This document shows, piece after piece, positions 37,201-46,423 of a stretch of DNA of 64,000 nt. The DNA comes from Planctomycetota bacterium (GTDB lineage: Bacteria > Planctomycetota > UBA1135 > GCA-002686595). Every line of letters starts with the position of its first letter. Within the stretch, counting starts at the first letter, position 1. Location of the stretch: positions 74,010 through 138,009 of the forward strand of contig NYYZ01000002.1 of the NCBI GenBank assembly GCA_002686945.1. Reading direction: 5' to 3'. A program made the position numbers and the translations under genes. A model generated the notes under the pieces. That model worked only from the letters and a program-made list of their open reading frames with translations. It had not been told where the DNA came from and searched no databases.

Positions 37201-40148
37201 TCATCGAGGTGCGAGGAGCCCGCACTCACAACCTGACCGGCGTGGATGTGGATCTCCCCCGTGGTGCCATGACCGTGATCAGTGGCCCTTCAGGTTCCGG
37301 TAAGAGTTCGCTGGCCCTGGATACAATTCACGCCGAGGGCCGCCGCCGCTTTGTGGAGTCCCTTTCTACCTACGCCCGTCAGTTCCTGGGTCTGCGAGAC
37401 CGCCCGCCTTTTGACTCCATCGAGGGTCTCGGACCCTCGGTGGCAGTGGAAGCAGGGGTGGGGGGCGCGCAACGGCGCTCCACAATTGCCACCAGCACGG
37501 AACTGCATGATCAGCTGCGTGTGCTCTACGCTCGGGCTGGGATTTTCCGTTGCCCTGAACATGGACAGAAGCTCACTCCCAGGGATGCTGCCGGGGTGAC
37601 CCGCAGTATTCTCACGGACTGTGCGGGTCTCTCCAATCCCAAGGGTTGGTTGCTTGCCCCGATCACTGATCAGCTGCCGGCTCCTGAAAAACGGTCTGAG
37701 ATTCTCGAGGCCCGCCGCGTCGAGTGGACCGCTGCAGGGTTTCTGCGTCTATTGGCAGACGGGGCAGAACTTCGATTGGACGCAGATCTGGAGCCTCTTG
37801 TCGCTGCCGAGCAGATTGACTTGGTGGTGGACCGCGTGGCTTTCAATGCCTCCTCCAAGGCGCGTATGGCCGACGGCGTCGAACAGGCCGCTGCCCTCGC
37901 CCATGGCCGCGTCAGTGTGCTGATCAAGGGCGGCCCGCGCTTGGAATACTCTACCCGGGGCGCTTGCACCCAGTGCGGCTTTCAACTCAGTGCGCCCATG
38001 GAGCCGCGGCACTTTTCCTTCAATACTGTGGTGGGGGCCTGCTCCGACTGTCACGGGCTGGGGGCCAGACCGGTGTGTGATGTCAACCTCCTGATCGCGC
38101 ACTGGGATCGCTCGGTTCTGGAGGGAGCCTTGGCGGAGCCCTTTCCTCGTTATCTGGTGCGCGGCAAGGGCTTCCATGAGCACCTTCTCAAGGAGGTTGC
38201 CAGGGTGCACCGCATCGATCTCACCAAACCCCTGAACAAGCTCTCTCAGAAGAAGAGGGACCTGCTCCTGCACGGACTGGGAGCCAAGCGGGAGTACACG
38301 GTTCAAATCAAGAAGAACTGGAAGACCGCCGAGTTCGAGCAGCGATTCCGTGCGGAATGGACTGGTCTCTGCGGGCAGATCGATCGCTGGTCTGCGCGCA
38401 GCGATGACCCCTCCTGGCGCGAACGCCTTGAACGTGTGATGGTGGAGCAGACCTGTCCCACTTGCCATGGTGAGCGCCTTTCGCACGCTGCCCGGGCCGT
38501 GACCGTTGGCAAGAAGCGCCTGCCAGAAGTCCTGGCCCTGGACGTGGACCGCGCTCTCGGGTTCGTCAGGGGACTGCGAGTCCCCGGGGCCCGAAAAGCC
38601 GTGCTGGGGCCAATCCAGGCAGAACTCCAGGCGCGACTCTCCATGCTCCAGCAGGTTGGGCTGGGCTATTTGACTCTGGACCGTTCCACCGGCACCTTGA
38701 GCGGGGGCGAGGCCCGGCGGGTGCGACTCTCAGCGGCGCTCGGCTCGGAACTTGTGGGTGTGCTCTATGTGCTGGATGAACCCACCGTGGGTTTGCATCC
38801 CGCAGATGTGGATCAACTGGTGGAAGCCCTGCAGCGCCTGCGCAATCGTGGCAATACGCTGCTTGTAGTGGAACACGACCCTGCGGTCATCCGTGCGGCG
38901 GATTGGGTCGTTGACATGGGGCCCGGAGCCGGAGAACTAGGGGGCCAAGTGGTTGCGGAGGGAACTCCTGCCCAGGTGGCGCGCTCCAAGCGCGGCTCCA
39001 CGGGTGAGTTCCTGCGGGGTGAGATCGATCTGGCCGCCTCTGTGCTGGCCCTCGAGTTGCAAGGGGAAGCTGTTCCACCCTCCGAGCCGATCCGCTTGAT
39101 TGGTGCCAGCCAATTCAATTTGCGCGGTGTGGATTTGGAAGTGCACTACGGCCGCATGCTGGGTCTTGTGGGTCCTTCAGGGGCAGGCAAGAGCACCCTG
39201 GCGGTGGAGTGCCTGGTTCCAGCTCTACGCGGGGAAGAGCCCGAAGGCCGCTGGAAGGAGATTCAGAACATCGATGCCAGCACTCGCGTGGTGCTGGTGG
39301 ACGCTACGCCCATCGGTCGTTCACCCCACAGTGTGCCGGCCACCTATGCGGGGGTGTTGCCTGGTCTGCGCGAGCTCTTTGCCCGCACCCCAGATGCCCG
39401 TCGTCTAGGCTTCACCCAAAGCTACTTCTCCTTCAACTCCAGTCGCGGTCGTTGTCCCGCTTGTGATGGGCGCGGCAGTTCGCAGGTTGAGATGCAGTTT
39501 CTGGCGGACATCTGGCTGGTGTGTGAAGAATGCGAGGGCAAACGCTATCGTCCCGAAGTCTTGGAGGTTCGCTGGCGAGGAATGACCATCGCCGAGGCTT
39601 TGGCCCTTTCGGTAGATTCGGCTTGCGAGGTTTTTGGGCATCAGTCCGCCATCCAAGGGCCCTTGGCTTCCCTGCAGCAGGTAGGCCTGGGTTACCTGCG
39701 TCTTGACCAGTCCTCTACAACCCTCTCAGGCGGTGAGGCGCAGCGCCTCAAATTGGCTTCTGAGTTGCTCAAGGCCGAGCAGGGCGGCCGCAGTGTGCTG
39801 GTCTTGGATGAACCCACAACGGGCCTTGCAGCCTGCGATCTGGTGCATCTGGCCCGTGCCCTTAAGCGCCTGGCCATGCTGGGGAACGCGGTGGTGCTGG
39901 TGGAGCATCAGATGGACTTGCTGCTTCTGTGTGACGATCTGCTGGAGCTCGGGCCGGGGGGGGGGTCCAATGGAGGGCGGGCAATTGCCACCGGCACCCC
40001 CCAGGAAATTTGCCACAATGCACAGTCTGTCAGCGGCCCTTACCTTCTGCGAAACACCTCCCCAGTGGCTCCTCCCTCCACCAAAAAGAAAGCTCGCAAG
40101 GCAGGCAAGAAGCCCCGCTCCAAGCAGATCGGGAGGTCCAAGGCATGA
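34275..40148 (+). CDS. uvrA: Tandem-fused excinuclease ABC subunit A (double-length UvrA)
   Basis: About 1957 residues: two complete UvrA units in one chain. UvrA scans DNA for bulky lesions and loads UvrB. Four Walker A sites are seen near residues 40 (GVSGSGKSS), 650 (GVSGSGKST), 1004 (GPSGSGKSS) and 1633 (GPSGAGKST). Four ABC signatures follow ([48 protein letters not shown]). Each half keeps zinc-finger cysteines (CPSCGDD and [16 protein letters not shown] and CDECGG; CTQCGFQ and [16 protein letters not shown] and CEECEGKRY). A Lys-rich linker lies at about 945-975 and a basic tail ends the protein. ATG at 34275 (MCAM) follows an AAGGG at good distance; 34284 is an alternative. Ordinary UvrA has about 940 residues; Chlamydia has a similar double form. 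Its stop overlaps the XPB start by ATGA. Confidence 0.95.
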   Translation: MCAMTQLPGPPPIRIRGARQHNLVGVDVDIPRHALVVVTGVSGSGKSSLAFDTLFREGQRRFLETLSSYARQFLGDLRQPEVDSIEGLAPAIAVDQRSVPRGSRSTVGTLTEITDHLRILYARAGTAYCPGCDEPVTSRTPEALVQEVLDAHEGDAIQICAPVIRSRKGRHQGVFDDLRRRGFVRVRVDGVIHRLEEVPELGRYKLHDIEVVVDRLRSSSDNLARLRESVQQALDVGAGDLLLIAGEGVRLLSTQRTCPSCGDDVPPLEPRLFSFNSSVGACPGCSGHGERRQASERSVVADRTLTIREGALAVTRSKGGALLFPRADFAFLEKVAKAHDFDLDTPWKDLGARARRVILRGANAKKRFEDKSSWAGQKSSGSVVWKRRWKGVIPALDRARERGTRRKMVDRFLAVEPCGDCQGARIAPAPRAVRVAGVRLPELTGLPVDQLPAALKALKLDRREARIGRDVLSEIQRRLTFLLQVGLGYLSLDRAADTLSGGEAQRIRLAAQLGAGLRGVLYVLDEPSIGLHARDHAKLLEALRGLRDLGNSVVVVEHDEATLRAADWVVDVGPGAGRHGGEIVAFGPPQKIAKADTPTGRLLRGESLKAPRANRRPGNGQFLRLTGARAFNLKDVDLTIALGTLTAVTGVSGSGKSTLIQRTLRPAVERYLGREVADPGDHDALEGQAAIDDLVVVDASPIGRTPRSNPATYTKVLTPIRDLFASLPEARLRGYTKSHFSFNVEAGRCEACLGAGAKQVELQFLAPVTVPCDECGGHRFQEQLLDVTYKGHSIADVLALPAEEAFELFEGHTLITRPLALMVEVGLGYLTLGQPSTTISGGEAQRLKLVSHLSKRPRGQVLYLLDEPTTGLHHDDVARLEGALQRLVDGGHTVVVIEHNLDLVTAADQVVDLGPEGGVMGGRIQAFGTPEEIEACETSYTGAALREIAKQRRGRKSAAKGKIKSKPKSSAKKSELIEVRGARTHNLTGVDVDLPRGAMTVISGPSGSGKSSLALDTIHAEGRRRFVESLSTYARQFLGLRDRPPFDSIEGLGPSVAVEAGVGGAQRRSTIATSTELHDQLRVLYARAGIFRCPEHGQKLTPRDAAGVTRSILTDCAGLSNPKGWLLAPITDQLPAPEKRSEILEARRVEWTAAGFLRLLADGAELRLDADLEPLVAAEQIDLVVDRVAFNASSKARMADGVEQAAALAHGRVSVLIKGGPRLEYSTRGACTQCGFQLSAPMEPRHFSFNTVVGACSDCHGLGARPVCDVNLLIAHWDRSVLEGALAEPFPRYLVRGKGFHEHLLKEVARVHRIDLTKPLNKLSQKKRDLLLHGLGAKREYTVQIKKNWKTAEFEQRFRAEWTGLCGQIDRWSARSDDPSWRERLERVMVEQTCPTCHGERLSHAARAVTVGKKRLPEVLALDVDRALGFVRGLRVPGARKAVLGPIQAELQARLSMLQQVGLGYLTLDRSTGTLSGGEARRVRLSAALGSELVGVLYVLDEPTVGLHPADVDQLVEALQRLRNRGNTLLVVEHDPAVIRAADWVVDMGPGAGELGGQVVAEGTPAQVARSKRGSTGEFLRGEIDLAASVLALELQGEAVPPSEPIRLIGASQFNLRGVDLEVHYGRMLGLVGPSGAGKSTLAVECLVPALRGEEPEGRWKEIQNIDASTRVVLVDATPIGRSPHSVPATYAGVLPGLRELFARTPDARRLGFTQSYFSFNSSRGRCPACDGRGSSQVEMQFLADIWLVCEECEGKRYRPEVLEVRWRGMTIAEALALSVDSACEVFGHQSAIQGPLASLQQVGLGYLRLDQSSTTLSGGEAQRLKLASELLKAEQGGRSVLVLDEPTTGLAACDLVHLARALKRLAMLGNAVVLVEHQMDLLLLCDDLLELGPGGGSNGGRAIATGTPQEICHNAQSVSGPYLLRNTSPVAPPSTKKKARKAGKKPRSKQIGRSKA

Positions 40149-41905
40149 GGGCCGACAATCCGCTCATCGTTCAGCCGGACCGCTCGCTGATGCTGCATAC
40201 CGTCCGCAATGTAGTGGATTCTGAGGGCAATGTGAGCAAGGACGACCAGGGTCGGCCCCTTACGGAAGAGCACCCGCGCTACCAGGAGGCTCGGGATCGG
40301 CTGGCAGTATTTGCCGAGTTGGCCAAGAGCCCTGACTACCTGCACACCTACCGATTGAACACGATCTCGGTCTGGAACGCAGCGGCCTTGGGGGTTACCG
40401 CGGAGGAGATGCTCGCCACCTTGGAAGACCTGTCCTGCGTGCCGATCCCGCCCAACATAGAGCAGGAAATCAGCGAATGGGTCAGCTGCTATGGCGTTCT
40501 GCGTATCGAGCGCAGGGAAGTGGGCTTTGAGTTGATTTCCACCGATCCCGCTCTGGTACCAGATGTGCTCGCCCACGAGGCCGTTCGCAAGCACTGCAAT
40601 CTGGGTCCTGACGGCGAGGTCTTTCTGGACGATCTGCAGCGGGGCCTGATCAAGCAGGCCCTGATCCGGATCGGCTTTCCCGTGGACGACCGCGGGGGCT
40701 ATCTGGATGGGGACCCTCTTGACATCAAACTCAGGCAGACCTCCCTCTCGGGCGAACCCTTCGGCCTGCGGGAGTACCAGAGCGGCGCGGCCAAAGCATT
40801 TCATGCGGGGGGTACTGAACTCGGGGGCAGTGGCGTGGTGGTGCTGCCCTGTGGTGCAGGTAAGACAGTGACCGGCATGGCCGTGATGGAGCTGGTTGGG
40901 GCCAAGACCTTGATCTTGACAACCAATACCGTGGCCGTGCGGCAGTGGTGTGAGGAACTGCTGGACAAGACCGAACTGACCAGCGATCAGGTTGGTGAGT
41001 ACACCGGTGACGAGAAAGTCATCAAGCCAGTGACCATCACCACCTACCAAATGCTCACTTGGCGCCGCTCGAAGGCCAGTGCATTTGAACACTTCGAAGT
41101 CTTCTCTTCGGAGAACTGGGGGCTTGTGATCTACGACGAGGTACACCTCCTGCCCGCTCCGATTTTCAGGGTCACGGCTGACCTGCAGGCCCGTCGTCGC
41201 CTGGGTCTGACCGCCACCCTGATTCGCGAGGACGGCAAGGAGGACGAGGTCTTCTGTCTGATTGGTCCGAAGCGTTACGATGTGCCCTGGAAGGTCCTGG
41301 AGTCCAAGGGGTTCATCGCCAGCGCCTCCTGTGTGGAGGTGCGCGTGCCTTTGGATGAGGCCATCCGTACGGTCTACCTGGGGGCGGGGGCCAGAGCGCG
41401 CTTCCGTGTGGCTTCAGAAAATCCCGCCAAGAGGGAGGTGGTGCAGAGCCTGATCAGACGCCACCCCCATGGACGGATTCTGATCATCGGTCAGTACATT
41501 GAACAGCTCGAGCACCTGGCTTCCGTTCTGGGCGCACCCCTGATCACTGGTAAGACCCCCAACGCCGATCGGGAGACTCTCTATGAAGCCTTCAGGGCTG
41601 GCAGTGAGCGTCTCTTGATTGTGTCGAAGGTGGGAAACTTCGCCATCGATCTGCCCGATGCCAACATAGCAATACAGATCTCCGGGACCTTTGGCTCGCG
41701 CCAGGAGGAGGCTCAACGTCTGGGCCGCATTTTGCGTCCCAAGAGCGACGGATCCCGTGCGGTTTTCTACTCGGTGGTCACCGCCGGCACAAGGGACCAG
41801 GAGTTCGCGGAGAAACGGCAGTTGTTCCTGACGGAGCAAGGTTACACATACGAGATTACGGAGGCCGCAGGCATATGCGCCCTCGATGAGGAGGTCTGTT
41901 CTTGA
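40145..41905 (+). CDS. Bacterial XPB/Rad25-type DNA helicase
   Basis: A 586-residue superfamily 2 helicase of the XPB type, a 3'-5' DNA translocase that opens DNA in repair. Residues ~5-130 form an N-terminal domain (PDYLHTYRLNTISVWNAAAL, PIPPNIEQEISEWVSCYG) like the damage-recognition region. Walker A is PCGAGKT with K240, the DEVH box is D331-H334 (IYDEVHLLPAP), then GLTATLIREDGKEDE, which carries the RED motif of XPB. Helicase domain 2 ends with QRLGRILRPK. The ATG overlaps the uvrA stop (ATGA); an upstream in-frame extension to 40010 lies inside uvrA. Bacterial XPBs are known from actinobacteria, where a partner gene like the next one is also adjacent. Coupling to uvrA points to nucleotide excision repair. 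Confidence 0.94.
   Translation: MRADNPLIVQPDRSLMLHTVRNVVDSEGNVSKDDQGRPLTEEHPRYQEARDRLAVFAELAKSPDYLHTYRLNTISVWNAAALGVTAEEMLATLEDLSCVPIPPNIEQEISEWVSCYGVLRIERREVGFELISTDPALVPDVLAHEAVRKHCNLGPDGEVFLDDLQRGLIKQALIRIGFPVDDRGGYLDGDPLDIKLRQTSLSGEPFGLREYQSGAAKAFHAGGTELGGSGVVVLPCGAGKTVTGMAVMELVGAKTLILTTNTVAVRQWCEELLDKTELTSDQVGEYTGDEKVIKPVTITTYQMLTWRRSKASAFEHFEVFSSENWGLVIYDEVHLLPAPIFRVTADLQARRRLGLTATLIREDGKEDEVFCLIGPKRYDVPWKVLESKGFIASASCVEVRVPLDEAIRTVYLGAGARARFRVASENPAKREVVQSLIRRHPHGRILIIGQYIEQLEHLASVLGAPLITGKTPNADRETLYEAFRAGSERLLIVSKVGNFAIDLPDANIAIQISGTFGSRQEEAQRLGRILRPKSDGSRAVFYSVVTAGTRDQEFAEKRQLFLTEQGYTYEITEAAGICALDEEVCS
41889..41895 (+). promoter_or_regulatory. Consensus Shine-Dalgarno (AGGAGGT) fixing a TTG start
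   Basis: AGGAGGT ends 6 nt before TTG at 41902, whose last two bases start the TGA that ends the XPB gene. It is one of very few full Shine-Dalgarno sites in the window and decides the start of the XPB partner, ensuring translation within the operon. Confidence 0.8.
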
Positions 41906-43992
41906 AGGATGGTCAACAGAATGGCCGCGCCACCGTCCAGAGTGGAGCCCGGCAGAATAGGCGTGGGTTGGAACAGGTCCTTGGTGACCTCAGCTCAGCC
42001 GATCTGAAGGAGGCATGGCGTCACTGGTCCGGGGGCTCCGAAGGCAGCCTTCCGCGTGCTTCGGCAGACTTGAGAAGTCAGGTGTTGACCTGGTCCACAG
42101 ATGGTGAGCGCGCTGACCAGCGGCTGGCCAGTCTGGGCAAGCGCAGCGTGGCCATTGTTGATCTGATCTTGGATGCCCCGCGCTATGAGTTGTCATTCGT
42201 GGACCTTGCCGGAGCCAAGGCTCTGGCCCACCTTTCCCAATACGACTTGGAGGCGTCTTTGGCCACCCTTACCAGGCGTGCCCTGATCGAGGAGAGCACC
42301 TCCAACTCTGTGTCCACGGCGGGAGCGCGCGCGGTCTCAGTCCCTCCGGATCTGGCGGATGCGATCCTGCGCTATCGTCGCTCCCAGCGTTCGGGAGTCT
42401 TTGACAGCTTCACTCTCCGTGGTCACCTGGATCGCACCTATGACGACACGAGTGGTGCCCGGCGCACATCGCCCAAGCGGCTGCGCGAGTTCTACAAGAT
42501 GTACTCGGGGGAAGCGGCATCGGTGGCCCGAGTGGAGCGGCTGCCTGAGGGCCTGCGGGAGTTGGTCACCAAGGCGATTATGGAGTTTGGCGGTCTCTTG
42601 CCCCAAGCTCTCTTTGATCGCATGGACACGGAGCTGCCCCACTGGAATGGGCGCCGTTGGGCCAAAATCATGGAGGAGTCATTGGTGGGCACAGTCAGCA
42701 CTCTGGATCTGGGGCGTTATGGCATCCAGCACAACGATGAGACTCTGATCGTGTTCAACGAGGTTGCTCTTGGTTGGCTCAAGCGCGTGGCAGTCCCCGG
42801 TGACCCGGATCGTCCTGCGGAAGAAGCCGGTCTTGGGGTAGATCTGGTTTCTAACCTGACGCGTTTTCAGGCCTACCTGATCGAAAACGATGTGCGCTTT
42901 ACGGTCAAGGGGCAGATCTTCAAGACCACCGAAAAACGCATTCTGCACGACCTGATACCGAACCCCGGGCGCGAGTTGGAGCGCTCCGAGATCTTGAGTT
43001 TCATGTACGCCTTCAGCCACACCCGGGGGCTGGTGGATCGAACGGGAGAGCGGACCATCACGGTCACACCCGGGGGGCGGGAATGGGAGCCCCGGAGCCT
43101 GGACGAGAAGCTCGAGGATCTGCTTGAGTTCGTGCTGGAAGAGACATCTTTGGGGGGCGAGCCCTACCATCAGATAGCCATGCGTCGCATCCTGTTACGA
43201 TTGATGCGGCGGGTGGAACCAGGGGTCTGGTACGACTTGATGTATCTGCCATTCCTTGCCCGTAACCAGTACTTGTCCCATCTGGACGAACTGGCGGTGG
43301 AGGACTGGTTCAGGGCCCGTACTGCTGCTGGCGGGGCTTCCGTGGGCAGTGAAGATATGCAGCGGCTTTCCTGGAATCTGGTGGGGTGGATGCGCAAACG
43401 TCTCTATCTGCTGGGCCTGATCGATCTGGGCTACGACGACAAGGGTCATCCGGTGGCCATGAAGGTCACAGCGGCTGGTGCTCGCCACTTTGGCATTCGC
43501 TGCGCCGAGGGTGAAGGGCCTCTGTTGCGCAGCCTGGTGGTGACCCCGGACTTTGAAGTCGTGCATTTTCCTGAGGAGGACCAATCCGCCCTGGTGCACG
43601 ATTTGGATCGTTTTTGTGAGCGGGAAAAGAGCGGCAAAGTGCGTCACTTCCGTATTACTGAACGATCGCTCAAGCGCGCCTTGCGTGAGGGTTTCCCCCT
43701 CAGCAGAGTGCAGTCCGTGCTGGAGCAGAATTCACGCACGCCGGTGCCACAGAACGTGCTTTACTCGATTCGTGATTGGGCGGTTCAGGCGGGACTCCTG
43801 TTTCTCTCTGAAGGTCTTGTGCTGAGCACAACGAATGGGGACTTGTCCAAGCAGGTTGGTGCTGATCCCGGTGTGCGTCCTCTGATCTTGAGGCGCAAGG
43901 ATGAGTTCAGCATCCAGATGAAAGCCGAGACCAGCCCCAAGCGCCTTGGTGCTCTCCTGCGTGAACTTGGCTGGTTGGTGGAACTCGAGTGA
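41902..43992 (+). CDS. Helicase-associated protein with Helicase_C_3-type domain, partner of XPB
   Basis: A 696-residue protein beginning at TTG behind a perfect AGGAGGT. The first ~520 residues are helical with winged-helix-like character and no Walker motif. Residues ~544-650 match the pattern of the Helicase_C_3 family found beside or within bacterial XPB genes: SLVVTPDFEVVHFPEED, VRHFRITERSLKRALREG, NSRTPVPQNVLYSIRDWAV. The same pattern occurs at the N-terminus of the XPB protein encoded just upstream. It probably binds DNA or the helicase; it is not an ATPase by itself. A similar neighbour pair, Rv0861c/Rv0862c, is known in Mycobacterium tuberculosis. Both ends overlap neighbouring genes (TTGA upstream, GTGA downstream). 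Confidence 0.83.
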   Translation: MKDGQQNGRATVQSGARQNRRGLEQVLGDLSSADLKEAWRHWSGGSEGSLPRASADLRSQVLTWSTDGERADQRLASLGKRSVAIVDLILDAPRYELSFVDLAGAKALAHLSQYDLEASLATLTRRALIEESTSNSVSTAGARAVSVPPDLADAILRYRRSQRSGVFDSFTLRGHLDRTYDDTSGARRTSPKRLREFYKMYSGEAASVARVERLPEGLRELVTKAIMEFGGLLPQALFDRMDTELPHWNGRRWAKIMEESLVGTVSTLDLGRYGIQHNDETLIVFNEVALGWLKRVAVPGDPDRPAEEAGLGVDLVSNLTRFQAYLIENDVRFTVKGQIFKTTEKRILHDLIPNPGRELERSEILSFMYAFSHTRGLVDRTGERTITVTPGGREWEPRSLDEKLEDLLEFVLEETSLGGEPYHQIAMRRILLRLMRRVEPGVWYDLMYLPFLARNQYLSHLDELAVEDWFRARTAAGGASVGSEDMQRLSWNLVGWMRKRLYLLGLIDLGYDDKGHPVAMKVTAAGARHFGIRCAEGEGPLLRSLVVTPDFEVVHFPEEDQSALVHDLDRFCEREKSGKVRHFRITERSLKRALREGFPLSRVQSVLEQNSRTPVPQNVLYSIRDWAVQAGLLFLSEGLVLSTTNGDLSKQVGADPGVRPLILRRKDEFSIQMKAETSPKRLGALLRELGWLVELE

Positions 43993-44606
43993 CTCCGCGC
44001 CTGCCACCACCGATCCTGGCCTTGAGTTGTGGCCAGGCCTTGAACCTCAGCCCCACAGATCTGGTGGCCCGAGTGGAAGCAGCGGTGGAGGCGGGCCTTG
44101 AGGGTCTGCTCCTGCGTGAGCGCGGATGGAGCGATGGGCTCTTGCTGGAGACTGCTCGCAACTTGCGCCGGGTGCTTGGGGAGGGCTGGTTGGGGCTCAG
44201 CGATGCGCCCCATTTGATCCGGGCCAGCGGAGCCGATGGGGTGCACCTCTCGCACCGGGCCCTGACCGCGCCAGAGGTGCGCAAGCTGGTGGGTGCTGAT
44301 GTGGCGATTGGAATCAGTGATCACCGGTCTCATCCGCGCGATGACGGATCAGATGCGGACTACTGTTTCTTGTCGCCGCTGCATGCTGTTCAGGGCAAGG
44401 AACAAGCTCTGGGTGTGGACAGGGTGATCGCATGGGCTGGTGAGTGTGTCCTCCCTGCGTGGGCTCTTGGGGGTGTTGGTCCCCAGGACCTGCAAGCCCT
44501 GCGCGCCGGCGGCTTGGCGGGGGCCGCCTGCTTGCGCGGGCTCTTGGCCCAGGTCAGTCCCGGTGAAGCCTTGACGGCCTTGCGTTGTTCATGGGGGGAT
44601 GACTGA
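43989..44606 (+). CDS. thiE: Thiamine phosphate synthase family protein (ThiE/TenI-like)
   Basis: A 205-residue TIM-barrel protein. ThiE couples HMP diphosphate with thiazole phosphate to make thiamine phosphate. Signatures: GLEGLLLRERGWSD (variant of the QLREK region), LGLSDAPHLIRASGADGVHLSHRAL, IGISDHRSH, ADYCFLSPLHAV and LPAWALGGVGPQDL, the phosphate-binding end. The usual lysine of QLREK is not conserved, so a TenI-type role is the alternative. The presence of thiL one gene later favours thiamine synthesis. GTG start overlapping the preceding stop (GTGA). Confidence 0.83.
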   Translation: MTPRLPPPILALSCGQALNLSPTDLVARVEAAVEAGLEGLLLRERGWSDGLLLETARNLRRVLGEGWLGLSDAPHLIRASGADGVHLSHRALTAPEVRKLVGADVAIGISDHRSHPRDDGSDADYCFLSPLHAVQGKEQALGVDRVIAWAGECVLPAWALGGVGPQDLQALRAGGLAGAACLRGLLAQVSPGEALTALRCSWGDD

Positions 44607-44983
44607 TGACTCGCAAGGTATTTCTGGTACTCGCGCGCCGCGCTCTGTTGATCGTAATGCTTGGGTGCGGCTTCTACCTCTACCTTCGTTTTGACGGCAG
44701 TTTGGCCCCTGGAATAGCCGGTGGTCCAGTCCAGCGAGTTATTGTGGATCGTTGGGCAAGACCTGGAGTCGTTGGAGAGCGTCTCCTGTACCGTGACCGG
44801 GCAGGGGTGCTGGCTCAAGGCTGGACCGTTCGTCAGTCCGGAGCGAATCTGATTTTGGCTCCAGCACCCTTCATCGAGCTTCCGCAGGGCGGGCAGATGG
44901 TTGGCGTGGATCGAATTCGCGGGCGCGTCATTCTGGTTCTGGGGGCCGCTGAGGTACCCTTGCGGAGCGATGGCCTGGAGTGA
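44606..44983 (+). CDS. Small single-pass membrane protein, unknown function
   Basis: A 125-residue protein with one N-terminal transmembrane helix (ALLIVMLGCGFYLYL, about 13-27) and a small beta-rich exported or periplasmic part. Not a recognised family. The spacing of VIVDRWARPGVVGERLLYRD, then IELPQGGQMVGVDRIRGRV, loosely recalls the beta domain of type I signal peptidases (S26), but the catalytic Ser and Lys motifs are missing, so this is only a resemblance. The ATG shares one base with the thiE stop (TGATG) and the end overlaps thiL by 14 bases, so it is a genuine part of the operon. Confidence 0.68.
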   Translation: MTRKVFLVLARRALLIVMLGCGFYLYLRFDGSLAPGIAGGPVQRVIVDRWARPGVVGERLLYRDRAGVLAQGWTVRQSGANLILAPAPFIELPQGGQMVGVDRIRGRVILVLGAAEVPLRSDGLE

Positions 44984-45887
44984 AGATCAACTGCACCGCT
45001 GGCTGGCCCAACGGCCACGTCCCAAGTGCCTGAAGACCCCCTTGGGACATGACGCGGCCCAGTTGCGGGGAGGGTCCGATGCGGTGCTGTGCGTGGACGC
45101 GTGCGTAGAGGGCGTGCACTTTGATGCGGCCACTGCGCCTTCCAAGGTGGGGCGCAAGGCTGCGGCACGGGCACTCTCTGATCTGGCTGCCTGCGGTGCG
45201 ACTCCCAGGGCGCTGCTCTTGGGATTGCGCGCTCCAGGTGATGCGGGGAGTCGTCGTTTGCAGGCCATGATTGTGGGGCTTGATCGGTTGGGGCAGGAGC
45301 ACGGCGCACCCTTGGTTGGTGGAGACACATGTTGTGCACCGGGGCCGGTGGGCTTGACGGTGACTGCCCTTGGTTCTCTTGCGCGGGGTCAAAAGGCGCT
45401 TTCCCGGGCCGGGGGCCAGGCAGGTGACCTGCTGCTATTGACTGGTCCCGTTGGTGGCTCTCGGGCTGCGCGGCACCTGGGCTTTGAGCCCCGGCTGAAA
45501 GAGGGTCGCATGCTGGTCCAGGCGGGAGTGCGTGCGATGATGGACGTCTCGGACGGGTTGGCCCTGGACTGCGATCGCCTGGCGCGCCAATCAGGGTTGG
45601 CTTTGGACTTGGACCTCGGTCGGATTCCCGTGCACGCCGATGCCCGGCGAGCTGCCAAAGTTGATGGCCGAAGCGCCTTAGAGCACGCGTTGAATGACGG
45701 GGAAGACTATGAACTGCTGGCCCTCTTGCCCCGTGGTAAGCGTGCCCTGTTGGAGTCAGGAGGCTTGCTTGAGAAATTCTCCTGCATAGGTCAAGCCCGT
45801 AGGAGCCCCTCGCCCGGGTTGTTTCTGTGTCAGGGAGAACGCTGTGATCAATGGAGCGGGGCAGGGGGGTGGTTGCATGGTGCGTGA
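44970..45887 (+). CDS. thiL: Thiamine-monophosphate kinase
   Basis: ATP-dependent kinase that makes thiamine diphosphate, the active cofactor, from thiamine monophosphate. 305 residues from ATG 44970, which follows a GGAG. Motifs of the PurM-like ATP-binding superfamily: LGHDAAQLRGG (His replaces the more usual Asp in GDDAA), VDACVEGVHFD, KAAARALSDLAACGA, GGDTC, MMDVSDGLALDCDRLA and LNDGEDYELLALLP. A frame extension to 44901 would overlap the preceding gene more deeply. Overlaps tsaE by 11 bases. Confidence 0.9.
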   Translation: MAWSEDQLHRWLAQRPRPKCLKTPLGHDAAQLRGGSDAVLCVDACVEGVHFDAATAPSKVGRKAAARALSDLAACGATPRALLLGLRAPGDAGSRRLQAMIVGLDRLGQEHGAPLVGGDTCCAPGPVGLTVTALGSLARGQKALSRAGGQAGDLLLLTGPVGGSRAARHLGFEPRLKEGRMLVQAGVRAMMDVSDGLALDCDRLARQSGLALDLDLGRIPVHADARRAAKVDGRSALEHALNDGEDYELLALLPRGKRALLESGGLLEKFSCIGQARRSPSPGLFLCQGERCDQWSGAGGWLHGA

Positions 45888-46392
45888 GCTCGTCCTGCGA
45901 GAGGTCGTAAGCCACTCCAGTGAGCAGACCCTGGCTATTGGTGAGTGGCTCGGGCGTGAGATGCCGTCGGGAACCCTTCTGGCCCTGGACGGAGATCTGG
46001 GAGCGGGCAAGACAACCCTGACGAGGGGTATTGGTCAGGGCCTGGGTGGGTATCCGGTCAGCAGCCCATCGTTCACCCTGCACGATCTGCATGAGGGCGG
46101 GCGCCTCCCGCTCTCCCACTGCGACGCCTGGATGGAGGGGCGCGAGGTGGCCTTCCTACGGGACGGAGGCAGCGAATGGCTTGCGGGCGAGGGCATCTGT
46201 GTGGTGGAGTGGGCTGAACGTGTGCGAGAGTGGCTGCCCTGCCCCCGACTCTGGGTGAGACTCCTGCACCGGACCCCCCAGACCCGCCGACTGGAGTTCC
46301 GGGTGCTGGGGCCTGATGGCGCCCCGGAGGGTCTGACCCAGGTCCTCGTCAGATTGCTAGAGCGCCTCCCTGAGAGCGGAGAATCCCCGTGA
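45877..46392 (+). CDS. tsaE: tRNA threonylcarbamoyladenosine biosynthesis ATPase TsaE
   Basis: P-loop ATPase that works with TsaB and TsaD to complete the t6A modification at position 37 of ANN-decoding tRNAs. 171 residues from ATG 45877, preceded by a G-rich stretch within thiL. Walker A: LDGDLGAGKTTLTRGIGQGLG region near residue 40. YPVSSPSFTLHDLHEGG matches the SPTFTL switch and PLSHCDAW the following strand; ICVVEWAERV is the usual C-terminal motif. TsaB and TsaD genes are not in the window. Confidence 0.93.
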   Translation: MVRELVLREVVSHSSEQTLAIGEWLGREMPSGTLLALDGDLGAGKTTLTRGIGQGLGGYPVSSPSFTLHDLHEGGRLPLSHCDAWMEGREVAFLRDGGSEWLAGEGICVVEWAERVREWLPCPRLWVRLLHRTPQTRRLEFRVLGPDGAPEGLTQVLVRLLERLPESGESP

Positions 46393-46423
46393 ACCAGTCC
46401 CCGGCCCAGCCGTTGAGGGACTG

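Noticed and set aside
40010-40144. Longer XPB start inside uvrA
   Set aside because: The extension is translated from the end of uvrA in another frame; the ATGA overlap at 40145 is typical for this operon.
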